Shown: one piece after another, positions 30,040 to 39,400 of the stretch
Layout of the letters: every line of letters starts with the position of its first letter
How positions within the stretch are numbered: position 1 is the first letter of the stretch
Origin: Psychrobacter sp. APC 3281
GTDB lineage: Bacteria; Pseudomonadota; Gammaproteobacteria; Pseudomonadales; Moraxellaceae
Direction of reading: 5' to 3'
DNA: 64,000 bases
Assembly: GCF_030407815.1 (NCBI RefSeq)
Contig: NZ_JASDCS010000008.1
Span: 1 to 64,000, forward strand
Notes under the pieces: model-generated
Told to the model about the DNA's origin: nothing
The model's database searches: none
The model's input: the letters and a program-made list of their open reading frames with translations, nothing else
Position numbers and translations under genes: made by a program

Positions 30040-30068
30040 TTGCAAATTCATTAAATCTAAATGATAAT
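30040..30068 (+). promoter_or_regulatory. Candidate sigma-70 promoter of hemP
   Basis: TTGCAA (30040-30045) and GATAAT (30063-30068) are separated by exactly 17 bases, matching four and five of six consensus positions. The -10 lies inside the Fur box, so Fur binding would block RNA polymerase. The start of transcription would be near 30075, giving a leader of about 65 nt. Confidence 0.65.
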
Positions 30069-30078
30069 TATTATCGTT
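30060..30078 (+). promoter_or_regulatory. Fur box upstream of hemP
   Basis: The sequence AATGATAATTATTATCGTT is a 9-1-9 inverted repeat with one mismatch. Its core TGATAATTATTATCG matches the 7-1-7 Fur consensus TGATAATnATTATCA at 13 of the 14 fixed positions. It overlaps the -10 element of the hemP promoter. Fur-iron repression of heme-uptake genes is well established, and the site predicts expression of hemP under iron limitation. Confidence 0.85.
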
Positions 30079-30140
30079 AAAAACAATTACGCTATGGTTA
30101 GCTAATTTTTTAAGCCACTTCTTCTCAAAAGGAATTTACT

Positions 30141-30305
30141 ATGAGCATGGTCATCTCTCGTTATCTAAACTGTCGTGAAAACCGTCTGCCTACTTTGCAA
30201 TCACAACATCTATTTGCACTGACTAAAGAGGTACGTATCGAGCATGAAGGCGAAGAGTATCGACTACGCCTAACTCGCAACAATCGCTTGATTCTAACCA
30301 AATAA
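30141..30305 (+). CDS. hemP: Hemin uptake protein HemP
   Basis: This 54-residue protein is recognised by its C-terminal half, VRIEHEGEEYRLRLTRNNRL followed by ILTK, the HemP signature (hemin-uptake protein family). HemP is a small protein encoded with heme receptors; in some bacteria it is a regulator that activates heme-receptor expression rather than a transporter part. AAAGGA lies eight bases before the ATG, and translation from there is unbroken to TAA. A Fur box with overlapping promoter lies 60-100 bp upstream. A terminator follows at once, so hemP is transcribed alone. No TonB-dependent receptor or heme ABC transporter is adjacent; instead an insertion sequence starts less than 100 bp downstream. 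Confidence 0.9.
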   Translation: MSMVISRYLNCRENRLPTLQSQHLFALTKEVRIEHEGEEYRLRLTRNNRLILTK

Positions 30306-30341
30306 CGTCTATTTCAGTGATACCTTTTTCAATACTTCTAT

Positions 30342-30373
30342 AAAAAAACGCCTTCATTATGAGGCGTTTTTTT
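30342..30373 (+). terminator. hemP terminator
   Basis: AAAAAAACGCCTTCA pairs with TGAGGCGTTTTTTT around a short TTA-type loop, 37-68 bp after the hemP stop, with seven T residues at the end. It separates hemP from the insertion sequence. Confidence 0.88.
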
Positions 30374-30390
30374 GCATGCTATAAAACTTA

Positions 30391-30398
30391 AAAATAAT
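30391..30398 (+). repeat. Target-site duplication, left copy (AAAATAAT)
   Basis: The 8 bases directly before the left terminal repeat of the insertion sequence are identical to the 8 bases directly after the right one (31114-31121). An 8-bp duplication is the rule for the IS1595 family. Confidence 0.9.
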
Positions 30399-30416
30399 GG
30401 GGCTGTAGTAGATAAG
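30399..30416 (+). repeat. IS left terminal inverted repeat
   Basis: This 18-bp end begins with GGGGCTGTAG and is the exact complement of 31096-31113. Confidence 0.92.
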
Positions 30417-30436
30417 CACTATGCTAGACTACTTTT

Positions 30437-31093
30437 ATGAAGATAACCCGTTGTAAACTAAGTAAAAAAGCACAGCGAAGGCTGTTAGAGTTTTTTACGG
30501 CTGAAGTGACTGCTAGAACAGCCGCAGATTTGCTTGATATTCAGCCTAATACTGCTGCACTTTTTTATCATAAAATAAGACTTGTGATAGATTACCATCT
30601 CTCATTAGAAGCTGATGAGCTTTTTGATGGTGAGGTCGAATTAGATGAAAGTTACTTTGGCGGTGTACGCAAAGGCAAAAGAGGTCGCGGGGCAGCTGGT
30701 AAAACCGCTGTATTTGGTATTCTAAAACGAAACGGTAAGGTTTATACCATTGTCGTAGCAGACACCAAACAGACTACCCTAATGCCTGTTATTAAGCGTA
30801 AAATCAAGCCTGACAGCTTTGTTTATACGGATAGCTATCGAAGTTACAATGCATTAGATGTGAGTGAGTTTAAACATTTCAGAGTCAATCACTCTATAGA
30901 GTTCATTTGCGGTAAGAACAATCACATCAATGGCATTGAGAACTTCTGGAATCAGTCCAAACGAACACTCAGAAAGTATAATGGGATTAATAAGAAGAAC
31001 TTCCATTTGTTTTTAAAAGAGTGCGAGTTTAGATTCAACTATGGCTCACCATCTAATCAGCTGAAAACCTTGAGAAAATGGTGTGATATTTAA
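30437..31093 (+). CDS. IS1595-family transposase (IS1016-like)
   Basis: This 218-residue DDE-type transposase (ISXO2-like domain) moves the surrounding element. The N-terminal part (LSKKAQRRLLEFFTAEVTARTAADLLDI) resembles a helix-turn-helix for end binding. The catalytic domain has the first Asp in VELDESYFGGVRKGKRGRGA, the second in VYTDSYRSYNAL, and the HINGIENFWNQSKRTLRKYNGI segment that follows the last catalytic position. IS1595 enzymes commonly carry Asn, Glu or His at that last position. The frame is intact, without frameshift or internal stop. The ATG lies 21 bp inside the left repeat with no strong ribosome site, as usual for IS genes. Confidence 0.93.
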   Translation: MKITRCKLSKKAQRRLLEFFTAEVTARTAADLLDIQPNTAALFYHKIRLVIDYHLSLEADELFDGEVELDESYFGGVRKGKRGRGAAGKTAVFGILKRNGKVYTIVVADTKQTTLMPVIKRKIKPDSFVYTDSYRSYNALDVSEFKHFRVNHSIEFICGKNNHINGIENFWNQSKRTLRKYNGINKKNFHLFLKECEFRFNYGSPSNQLKTLRKWCDI

Positions 31094-31095
31094 TC

Positions 31096-31113
31096 CTTAT
31101 CTACTACAGCCCC
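31096..31113 (-). repeat. IS right terminal inverted repeat
   Basis: This is the exact 18-bp complement of the left end. The right copy of the AAAATAAT duplication follows directly at 31114-31121. Confidence 0.92.
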
Positions 31114-31168
31114 AAAATAATTTCAAAAGCGCTCTCAGCTGACATCAATTAGAAAGCAGTCGTCTTAC

Positions 31169-31342
31169 TAGGGCGTGTCCTCATTTTAAAAATGGTGATA
31201 AAAATGAGATAAATCGCAGTCAAACAAGGAAAATAGCGCAGATAATATCGAGATATTAGTCAGCTATTTGACGCCATTTGGCAAGATTTAGCCATTTTTA
31301 ACCCATTTAGATAACTATCGATTGAATTGAGGACATGCCCTA
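31169..31342. mobile_element. MITE-like palindromic foldback element
   Basis: The ends TAGGGCGTGTCCTCA (31169-31183) and TGAGGACATGCCCTA (31328-31342) are inverted repeats with one mismatch, flanked by or including TA. The interior is also an imperfect palindrome centred near 31250. AATGGT/CCCATT, TAAAAATG/CATTTTTA, TAAATC/GATTTA, AATAGC/GCTATT and TAATATC/GATATTA all mirror each other around that point. It has no ORF. This is the form of a non-autonomous transposable element or foldback repeat. A TA target would suggest an IS630/mariner-type or related helper, but the parent is not in the window. It ends 9 bp before the tamB stop codon. Confidence 0.65.
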
Positions 31343-31351
31343 ATAAACAAT

Positions 31352-34300
31352 TTAGAACTGCCAACTATAGACCACATCTACTGCATTCTCCGCTGCTGAG
31401 CTTGCTTCTACATAGATGCGGCGCGTCAATTGATAACGAACAGAAAGGCTATTTTGCGCATTGAAAACACCCACACCATAGCGAATGTATAAATCAGGGG
31501 TCACGTAACCTGTGACGTTGACATTGGTATCTTCGCTACTACCTGAAGCATCGACTGTCAGGCTCTGCAAGCCGAACGCTTGCCCGATTTGATTGGTCAG
31601 GCTACGAGTGCCACTCAGACCAAAGCTCAGTCCAGCGGCAGCCAGATTATTGGTCACTTGCGATTTAAACCCTTGCTCACTAATTTGCGTCGCGCTCTTA
31701 TTATCGATGCGGCCTGTCACCAACGCGTTCATAGCTTGTTGCTGGGTCAGTCCTGCATTGTTAAAGACGATAATATTGGGGCTTTCGGTCGTTCCTTTGA
31801 CACGCAGACCAACTGTTTTGCCATTAATTGTTTTGGCCGCTTCAATACTCAAGCTCGGCTTCATCACATCACCATTGAAACGAACTTGACCATAATTTAG
31901 CTCTAGGCTTTGTCCAAAGGCATTGATATTGGTACGGCGTGAGACCTGTACAACACCTCTGGCACGCATGATACCTGTGCCATTCTGAGTCACATTAATC
32001 GCACCTGCCAATGGAATGACTGCGCCAAAACCACGGAAGTTGATATCATCGCCCAAATCAACACCAATATCAGCATTGATTGACCAAGGTTTTGAGATAG
32101 CCAGTACTTCATCGATATTACCAATCAAACGACGATCTAGTACGACTGCATCTTCAGTTTGAGTGATGATATCTTCGCTGGCTTCAGGCGGACGAATGGT
32201 CGCAGACGGCACACTGATCGCCCCTTTTATATCGACATAACGATCGCCTGGACGCACGATAATATCGATATCAGGATCAATTTCAGCAACCAGTAGTGGC
32301 GGCTGAGTAATGACTAGGCCTTCACCGACGATACTCAACTTGGCTTGCAGTTTTTGTTGCCAGTTGACTGTCCCTGATAGTTCGCCTTCACCTGTACCAC
32401 TATTGAACGTGCCATCAATAGTCGCTTGTGTGCCGCGGATTTTAGCTGCCGCATTTACTTTGGACAGATTCACTGGCAAATCAAGCATGGCTATACGGCC
32501 ATCAGAGAGCTTTACGTCGCCATAGAACTGCGGTTTGGTTAAAGTGCCGCCTAGGCCACCAGCCATTGTAACGTTACCTCTTAGGACGCGCATACCGGGG
32601 AAGAAAGGCTTAAATATTGCAAGATCAAGCTCGTTCAGCACCAGTGCACCGGAGATTGGTTTAGGGTCTTTATAAGGATCGACGATCACCTCAGCATAGC
32701 CACGCGCCCCGCGTCCAGTATTGATATCGGTACGCAGCTTGATGCCCTCAGGCACAGACAGAGCAATAAGAGAGACACGCTTGTATGGCAAGGTCATTGA
32801 TGTGCTTTCGCCGTCTTGAACGAGGCCTATCTTGCCATTGTCTGAGTATAGCGTGGTATTGATAGTTGGAGGACGACCACGTTGCCATCCGACGATTGCT
32901 TTACCATTAATCTTGCCATTCCAGTCAATATCTTCTGGCAAGAACACTGAGAATAACGACGTATCTAAATTTTGCAACGCTACATTGACTTCACCTTGGT
33001 CTGGTGATGCCACTAATTTTTCACGTAGACAAAGCTTGCCGGTTTGATCCGTGGCCTGCCAACAGTGAGCGGCAAGCTGTACTTTTAAATCACGGTTCTC
33101 ACCACCCTGATTGTAAGGTAAATTCACAATCAGCTGTGCAGGTTGCAATTGATTCAAAGTCGCATATTTAGATTTAATGCGGCCTTTTCCAATGACACCT
33201 GACCAGCTTAGTCTGTCTCGATCAAAACCCCCTTTTAACCTAGCACCGACATCGAGTTGCTTATTGGCCACATTTAGATCGACCACATGAGATTTTTCGG
33301 TACCATTAAAAGACGCTTTAACACTATCGAAACTTTGACCAGCAGCATCTAGGCCTTCAGCCGTTACGATTAGCTGACTTGGACTATTTGCTAAGTTGAC
33401 TAGCTTGCCGCGTACACGGCCTTGACGCAATATAAAGCCAGGTAGCGCGAGTCGCTCACCGACCAAATCAATATAAATAGTAGGCAGTGCTTGACCAACT
33501 GGTTGAGACAGCGTAGCGCCGCCCGTGACTTTACCAGCTAATTGGCTAGACAGCTGATCTAGACTGGTGATATTAATTTTGGTTTGTAGCTGTTTGGCAT
33601 TGCCGTTAGCCGTGACATAGTTATCACCCCAACGCAGCACCAGATTATTAGCGTTTAAGCTATCAATCAAAGCATTCACTTGCTTATATTGTGCTTGGGC
33701 ATCTTGGGTCTGAAGTTGTTTGAAGTAACTTGCTAAATCTTTAGGCAAACGCATTTTCGCTGATAGGCTGCCTTTGGCACTCAGTTGCTGCCCTTTTAGC
33801 ATGCCATTCAGATTGACTTGTTTAATATTGACAATCTGCTGCGTGTCACTCCAGCGGCCATCTGTATCAATCGTACCAGTAATAAGGCTTGGGGTATCTT
33901 TTAGGAAGTAGCCAATGTTAAAACGATCCATCACTGCGTTGATATCCCACGCAACGCCTTGACGCACATCAACGGTACCGCTGGCATCGATGCTACCTGC
34001 CGCACCCACATGACGGAAACGATTGATACGGATTAGCTGACTGTCACCACTGGCTTCTATATTCAGCTTACCTGCTGGCAATTGCTCGGCATCCAATATA
34101 CCGTTAAAATTTACGGCAAAGCGCTGCAAAGTACCTGCAGTATTTTTACTGTTCTTTGGTGCATTTTGCCATTCGCCACTGGTTTTTAGATCGCCTGTGA
34201 TTATCGCTGGATTGTTGGGTAAAAAATAACCCAAATTGAACTGATCAAAACGACCATCTATATTCCAGCCGATATTTTTACGTAAGTCGATAACCCCTTT

Positions 34301-36346
34301 AGCATCAACTGCGCCCGCTTCACCCTTATAGTTCAGCTTACGAATACTAATCAGCTTTGGCGTACCCGCAGCATCGATAGACAGACGACCTTGCGGTACA
34401 TCTGCTGTATCAATCCGACCATCAAAACGCGCATCAAAGACTGACAGCTCACCACCTACGATATCGACACTGGCATCACCAGCACCAGTAATACCGATAG
34501 CACGATCTGCTTGCGACGCATCGAGCTGCGCTTGCATATTAGTGTTGTTTAAAGTAATCACGTGACGTTGACCGCTGACACCATTTTTGGTGATGTTTAG
34601 CAATCGACCACGCGCACTTATACTACCTGTTAGGCGCTCAAGCGGTAAATCGCTACGATATTTCTTAGGGAGTAAACCTTTGGTACTGGCATCAATCTGC
34701 CATGTCAGTGGACGCTGTTTGCTCGCTAACTGAATCTGCCCTGTACCGGATAAGTCACCTACTATGCCGTTATAATTAAGACGATTGATATCTATAACAT
34801 CACCAGCCTTACGTATACGTAAATCATAGTTGCCCTTGGGGGCAGCATTTAGCTCATTGATAACGGCATTGGCATCGACTGATAGGGTCGAACCACGAAC
34901 GATGACGTCTGCCTGCCCACTAGGACTGTCGATATTGCCAATATTGGGTACGTTACGGCGGGTTAAGTTTTTCCAGTTAGCATCAATATACCAAGGCGCG
35001 ACTTGCTTAGATTTAACAGAAGTTTTACCACGAACCATATTGGCATTGATGTGCTCACCATCGCGCTGACGCAAATCTGCATCAATCTGCGTGTTACCAG
35101 TAGAATTCTGCTGCTGATAACGCAGTGACAGCCTACCGTTAAGGGTTTGCGGTGCATAAGCTTTGAAGTCAGTATATTCAGCCGGAATAGCTTGACGAAT
35201 ATCAAAGTTGCTACCCGTCGTACGCACCGTGGCCTCAAAGCTGTCTTTCCAATCTAAAATACCTTGCAACGCCAAACGTCCCGCTGGCACGTCAGCATCT
35301 AGGCGATCTATACGTAGCTGACTGTTGGCAATAACGGCGCGGCCTTGGTAATGACCTGATGGAATGTCTTTGGCCGTCAATTCAGTATTGATACGCAATC
35401 GTATCTCAGAGATGACACCAGAAGCTGTGGCTGTACCGCTTTGTAGGCGAATGTTTTGGCTATCAGCATAAGGGATAAGAATATTATCCCACTGTAGTTT
35501 TGCATCAAACGGCGCACCTGCATCTAGCCCCTGTACTACAAAGTCGCCTTTCACATCGCTATCGTTATAACGACTACGTACTTTACCGACAGTACGTTTA
35601 AGCGTTCCCGTTGCAGAGATATTTAACGGGTCGATATAGGCTTTTTCAAGGGCGCTGACTTCCGCAATCGCACTCAAATCTAGTGGATAGTCGCCCTGTA
35701 GGTCGATCTCTCCTTGTAAGGCACTGACTTTTACGATATCAGCGTACTGCAGGTCACCACGGCCAACGGTCACCGTACTACCTACCCACGTCAGGTCACG
35801 CGCCGTAATATCTTGAATAACGATAGGATCTTTGGTTACTTGCTTATAGGTGATTTTCTTAATTTTTGCTTGGTCAAAACGCAAATTCACTGGCAACTTT
35901 AAAGTTTTATAATCAAACGGTTCACCAGTAGGCGGTTTTTTATTGATAATCTCTATGGTCTGGATATCTGCATCGCTTAAATGCACTTCTTTTGCAAATA
36001 CTGCGCGCCAGCCTATTTTGACGTAGGCCTTATCTACTAATATCTCAAGATCTTCAGTCGCTTCAATATCGATATCAGTGACCCAAATACCATCGCGCAA
36101 GTTACCGCGTCCGTATTTGAAATCAATACCTGTCTCAACACTAATTTTTTCTAATATAAACTTCGTACCGGTATCAGTCCCTGCTGCATAAAAGAATATA
36201 GCAAACATAATGGCTAGTACGATAAGTACCAATACCAGCAGTTTGAGCAGAAATGACAAAGGATACCAACGCCTAACGGCACGGGCATCACGCTGTGCTG
36301 GATCTTCATCTGGAGCATTATTAGGCGGGGTATTTTCTGTCAGCAT
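31352..36346 (-). CDS. tamB: Translocation and assembly module subunit TamB
   Basis: TamB is an AsmA-like inner-membrane-anchored bridge that spans the periplasm. It works with TamA in outer-membrane protein assembly and in phospholipid movement to the outer membrane. The 1664-residue protein has one membrane helix (about 29-54, LSFLLKLLVLVLIVLAIMF), then more than 1300 residues of repeating beta-strand units, such as the repeated GRFDQFNLGYFLPNNPAIIT and DRFNIGYFLKDTPSLIT. The C-terminal DUF490 domain ends SWQF, where the aromatic end is typical. It is longer than E. coli TamB (1259). The frame extends to a TTG three codons upstream; the ATG at 36346 is preferred. tamA lies 85 bp upstream on the same strand, the usual order. 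Confidence 0.95.
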   Translation of the reverse strand: MLTENTPPNNAPDEDPAQRDARAVRRWYPLSFLLKLLVLVLIVLAIMFAIFFYAAGTDTGTKFILEKISVETGIDFKYGRGNLRDGIWVTDIDIEATEDLEILVDKAYVKIGWRAVFAKEVHLSDADIQTIEIINKKPPTGEPFDYKTLKLPVNLRFDQAKIKKITYKQVTKDPIVIQDITARDLTWVGSTVTVGRGDLQYADIVKVSALQGEIDLQGDYPLDLSAIAEVSALEKAYIDPLNISATGTLKRTVGKVRSRYNDSDVKGDFVVQGLDAGAPFDAKLQWDNILIPYADSQNIRLQSGTATASGVISEIRLRINTELTAKDIPSGHYQGRAVIANSQLRIDRLDADVPAGRLALQGILDWKDSFEATVRTTGSNFDIRQAIPAEYTDFKAYAPQTLNGRLSLRYQQQNSTGNTQIDADLRQRDGEHINANMVRGKTSVKSKQVAPWYIDANWKNLTRRNVPNIGNIDSPSGQADVIVRGSTLSVDANAVINELNAAPKGNYDLRIRKAGDVIDINRLNYNGIVGDLSGTGQIQLASKQRPLTWQIDASTKGLLPKKYRSDLPLERLTGSISARGRLLNITKNGVSGQRHVITLNNTNMQAQLDASQADRAIGITGAGDASVDIVGGELSVFDARFDGRIDTADVPQGRLSIDAAGTPKLISIRKLNYKGEAGAVDAKGVIDLRKNIGWNIDGRFDQFNLGYFLPNNPAIITGDLKTSGEWQNAPKNSKNTAGTLQRFAVNFNGILDAEQLPAGKLNIEASGDSQLIRINRFRHVGAAGSIDASGTVDVRQGVAWDINAVMDRFNIGYFLKDTPSLITGTIDTDGRWSDTQQIVNIKQVNLNGMLKGQQLSAKGSLSAKMRLPKDLASYFKQLQTQDAQAQYKQVNALIDSLNANNLVLRWGDNYVTANGNAKQLQTKINITSLDQLSSQLAGKVTGGATLSQPVGQALPTIYIDLVGERLALPGFILRQGRVRGKLVNLANSPSQLIVTAEGLDAAGQSFDSVKASFNGTEKSHVVDLNVANKQLDVGARLKGGFDRDRLSWSGVIGKGRIKSKYATLNQLQPAQLIVNLPYNQGGENRDLKVQLAAHCWQATDQTGKLCLREKLVASPDQGEVNVALQNLDTSLFSVFLPEDIDWNGKINGKAIVGWQRGRPPTINTTLYSDNGKIGLVQDGESTSMTLPYKRVSLIALSVPEGIKLRTDINTGRGARGYAEVIVDPYKDPKPISGALVLNELDLAIFKPFFPGMRVLRGNVTMAGGLGGTLTKPQFYGDVKLSDGRIAMLDLPVNLSKVNAAAKIRGTQATIDGTFNSGTGEGELSGTVNWQQKLQAKLSIVGEGLVITQPPLLVAEIDPDIDIIVRPGDRYVDIKGAISVPSATIRPPEASEDIITQTEDAVVLDRRLIGNIDEVLAISKPWSINADIGVDLGDDINFRGFGAVIPLAGAINVTQNGTGIMRARGVVQVSRRTNINAFGQSLELNYGQVRFNGDVMKPSLSIEAAKTINGKTVGLRVKGTTESPNIIVFNNAGLTQQQAMNALVTGRIDNKSATQISEQGFKSQVTNNLAAAGLSFGLSGTRSLTNQIGQAFGLQSLTVDASGSSEDTNVNVTGYVTPDLYIRYGVGVFNAQNSLSVRYQLTRRIYVEASSAAENAVDVVYSWQF

Positions 36347-36431
36347 GACACTCAACTACGTTAAAAAATGAAGACCAGCAATCGGTACGATAAATGATAA
36401 TTAGAACATTTGGAACTACTACATTGAGCGA

Positions 36432-39400
36432 TTATAACGGTGAACCAATAAAGAAGTGTAGTCGTACTGGAATACTTTCCTCAGTCACGCCAGCTGCCAC
36501 ATCGACGCGCACCATTCCTACAGGCGATGCCCAGCGGATACCGACACCGACACCGACTTTTGTCTCAGTGTCAAAATCTTTGTCGTAGGCATTACCGACA
36601 TCAGTAAAGAATGCGCCACGGAAACCTGGTTTAAATTCATAGTTATACTCAGCACTACCGACCGCTAGAACCTGTCCACCCGTTAGATAGCCTTTGTCTA
36701 ATGGTGACAAGCTCTCATAGTCATAACCGCGGATACTCTGATCGCCACCTGCAAAGAAACGCAACTTATAAGGCACATCGTAAAAATCATCCGCCCAGAT
36801 ATAACCGGCATTGGCACTACCTAATACTTGATGCTTTTTGTCTTCGCCAAAGCTATAGATACCACTAACGCCTGCGCGAATAATCGCCATATCGGTATCA
36901 CTGAATGCGCTATCAGTGCCAGCCTCGATTGAGTAGTACTGGCGCATGCCTTGCGTTGGATTGGTAGCGTTGTCGGTATCTGTTTTATTCATACCATAGC
37001 CAAATAGCAGCGCGCGCTGTTTCGGACTTGAAGAGGTAAAGCGGATAGGCAGATCATCTAGCGCTGCTCCATCAACCCCTGTCTCAAGCTCATCTAAGCG
37101 GTAACGCACAGAGTAGCTACGGTTCCAGCCAGTGTCACTACGGATATTACGTGCCAAAGCCGCTTTTAGCGTTGTGGTCGACAGGTCGAAGTTGCCTTCG
37201 CCTTGGTCAATCACTTCCTCTTCATAAGTAAGACGCCCATCTAACTTATCATCGAGCGGATGATTCCATGGTCGACTGGCATAAACAGCCACGTTTTTGC
37301 TGATTCTCGATACTTCTGTTTCTGCACCCGCTTGATAGCCTTGGCGATTGAGCAAGTTGTAGTCTATTTTTGCGGTAGCGCGAACGCCTGTATCTGTTCC
37401 ATAACCAAGACCAACTTGAGCATCACGTGGTTTATCCGCGTATACAAACACATATAAAGGTACTTTTTTGCTTTCTGCAACGTCTTGCGGCGTTTTACGT
37501 CCTGCTAGCGTTGGCGGTACAAAGTTTTCATCAGCGATCAGACTCTTTTCATCAGGGAATATCTTTTGTGCGACATTACTGATTGAGTCACTGATTTTGC
37601 CCAATAGATTGTCAGCTTCCTGATCTTTTTCATCAAGCACCCGATCATTCGGCAAGCGGCTTAGTCGCTCTGCTTTTTGTCTGATGGCTTGCAGCTTATC
37701 AAGGGTGGCTTCATCAGCTTCAAAATCAATCGCAGCGATATCCGCTTCATTGACTGTCTCGCCACTGTTAGCACTCAGAGCATTATCGCTCTCTACACCT
37801 ATATCGCTATTATCATTAACCGTATCTTCTTTGCTAGCAGTGACATTTGAAACAGCTGCGCCATCATTGCTATTCAGACCTGTGACGCCATCATTATCTA
37901 CATTGTTAATATCGTCATCTAATGTGTCGTTACCCTCGGTAGCAGCATTGTCAAACGCTAAGGTACCAGCTTCACTACTATCAGTTGGTGGTAGTATCGA
38001 CTCGACGTTGACCGTATTAAAGTAACGAGTTGCCGATAAGTCATTACTGAACTTAGTAACTGCTGGACGATAAAACGGCTCGCCCGGCGTAAAGCCATAG
38101 AGCTGTTGTAACAACGAAAGCTCTACTGGTAGCTTGTCAGGGTCTTGGGTCAGCGTATTGGTTTCTTTGTCATAGGTAAAAAACACCACATCGTCAAACT
38201 CGTAACGATCACCCGTGTTATAAACCAACGAGACATCTGCCTTGTTATCAGGCAAGATGATATCAACGGATTTGTTCAGCCAATACTGGTCAAAATAGCC
38301 GTAGGTATTGCTCAAGGACTCTAAAGCCGCTTTACTGCTCTTATAGACACGGTGATTAAAAATATCGCCTTCTTGCGGCGGCAAGTCTGCCTCAAGCGAT
38401 GCAAACTCTTCTTGCTCACTGCCCTCACCGCGAATCTCAATAATACGGCTGTCTACCAGTACCGGCTCGCCTAGCTCTTCAATCACAACATTGACTGTGT
38501 CACGATCAGGTTGGGTCAAACGCAGCTCAACCTCATAGTAACCAACCGCTTTAGCAGCATTCTGTGCCGTCTCACGCAAACGTGGCAATGCCGCAGTAAA
38601 GTCTATAACCGACTGAACGGAAGTATCATCAAGTGCTGCTTTGATGTTTTTCATTGGCTGAATGTCGTTGTCAGCTTCAATCAACTGAGCCTTACCGTTA
38701 GGAGAGTCTTCAGCGGATACTTGCTCTAGATAAATAGTGGTTTCTACATTTGGCAAAGCCACCACGCCACCGTCGTTAAAAAAGCGATTGTACAGACGCG
38801 TCACGATATTACCTCTATTGCGCGCGCGTGGCCGTGGTCTATTGGCTTGTTCGATACTTTGATCGACGGCCTGAGTATCATTCTGATAATCTGGTAGATA
38901 GTCATTAGGGTTGATAATATCTGTTGTCGTACCTTCTACATTGGCAGGTACATTCGTACCAGCTATCAGCTCATCACTACTATCATCAGTCGTCAGGCCA
39001 CTTTCATTCTTAACAAAAGCTTCATTCCTAGCGACATCTTCATTGCTAACAGCGCCACTTACCTCAATCGGACGTGACATCCCTTCAGCTGTGCTCGCCT
39101 GTTCTTGCGTTGTTTCATTTCTACCCAACGTATCAAGATTGCTAGGCGCGGGCAAGTTTGTCGCATCTAGCTCTACATCGAGACCAATTGGTGATGTTGT
39201 GTCATCTAACGTAGCGATTGGCGCATCAAAGCCACTGTCATTATTGCTAATATTGATACTATCAATGTCTTGAGCATTCTGCGCATCCATTGCCGCTAGC
39301 TCACGATCGATCTGCTCAGGGGTCATCATTTGATAACCCTGCTGCTGAATCTCGGTTGCTTGTTGCAACAGGTCATCATTAGAAGCGATTGATTGAGCGT

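Larger units (their letters stand above)
30399..31113 (+). mobile_element. Complete IS1595-family insertion sequence (715 bp)
   Basis: The element is bounded by perfect 18-bp inverted repeats, GGGGCTGTAGTAGATAAG at 30399-30416 and its complement at 31096-31113. It carries one intact transposase gene and is flanked by an identical 8-bp target duplication. The small size and single ORF agree with the IS1016-like branch of IS1595. It lies in the intergenic space between hemP and tamB and interrupts no gene. The intact ORF and the perfect repeats and duplication suggest that the insertion is recent. Confidence 0.93.

Noticed and set aside
37684-38025. Long plus-strand ORFs opposite tamA (also 38911-39273)
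   Set aside because: They mirror the Asn/Asp/Ser-rich low-complexity codons of tamA, giving Leu/Ser/Val-rich shadow proteins without start signals.
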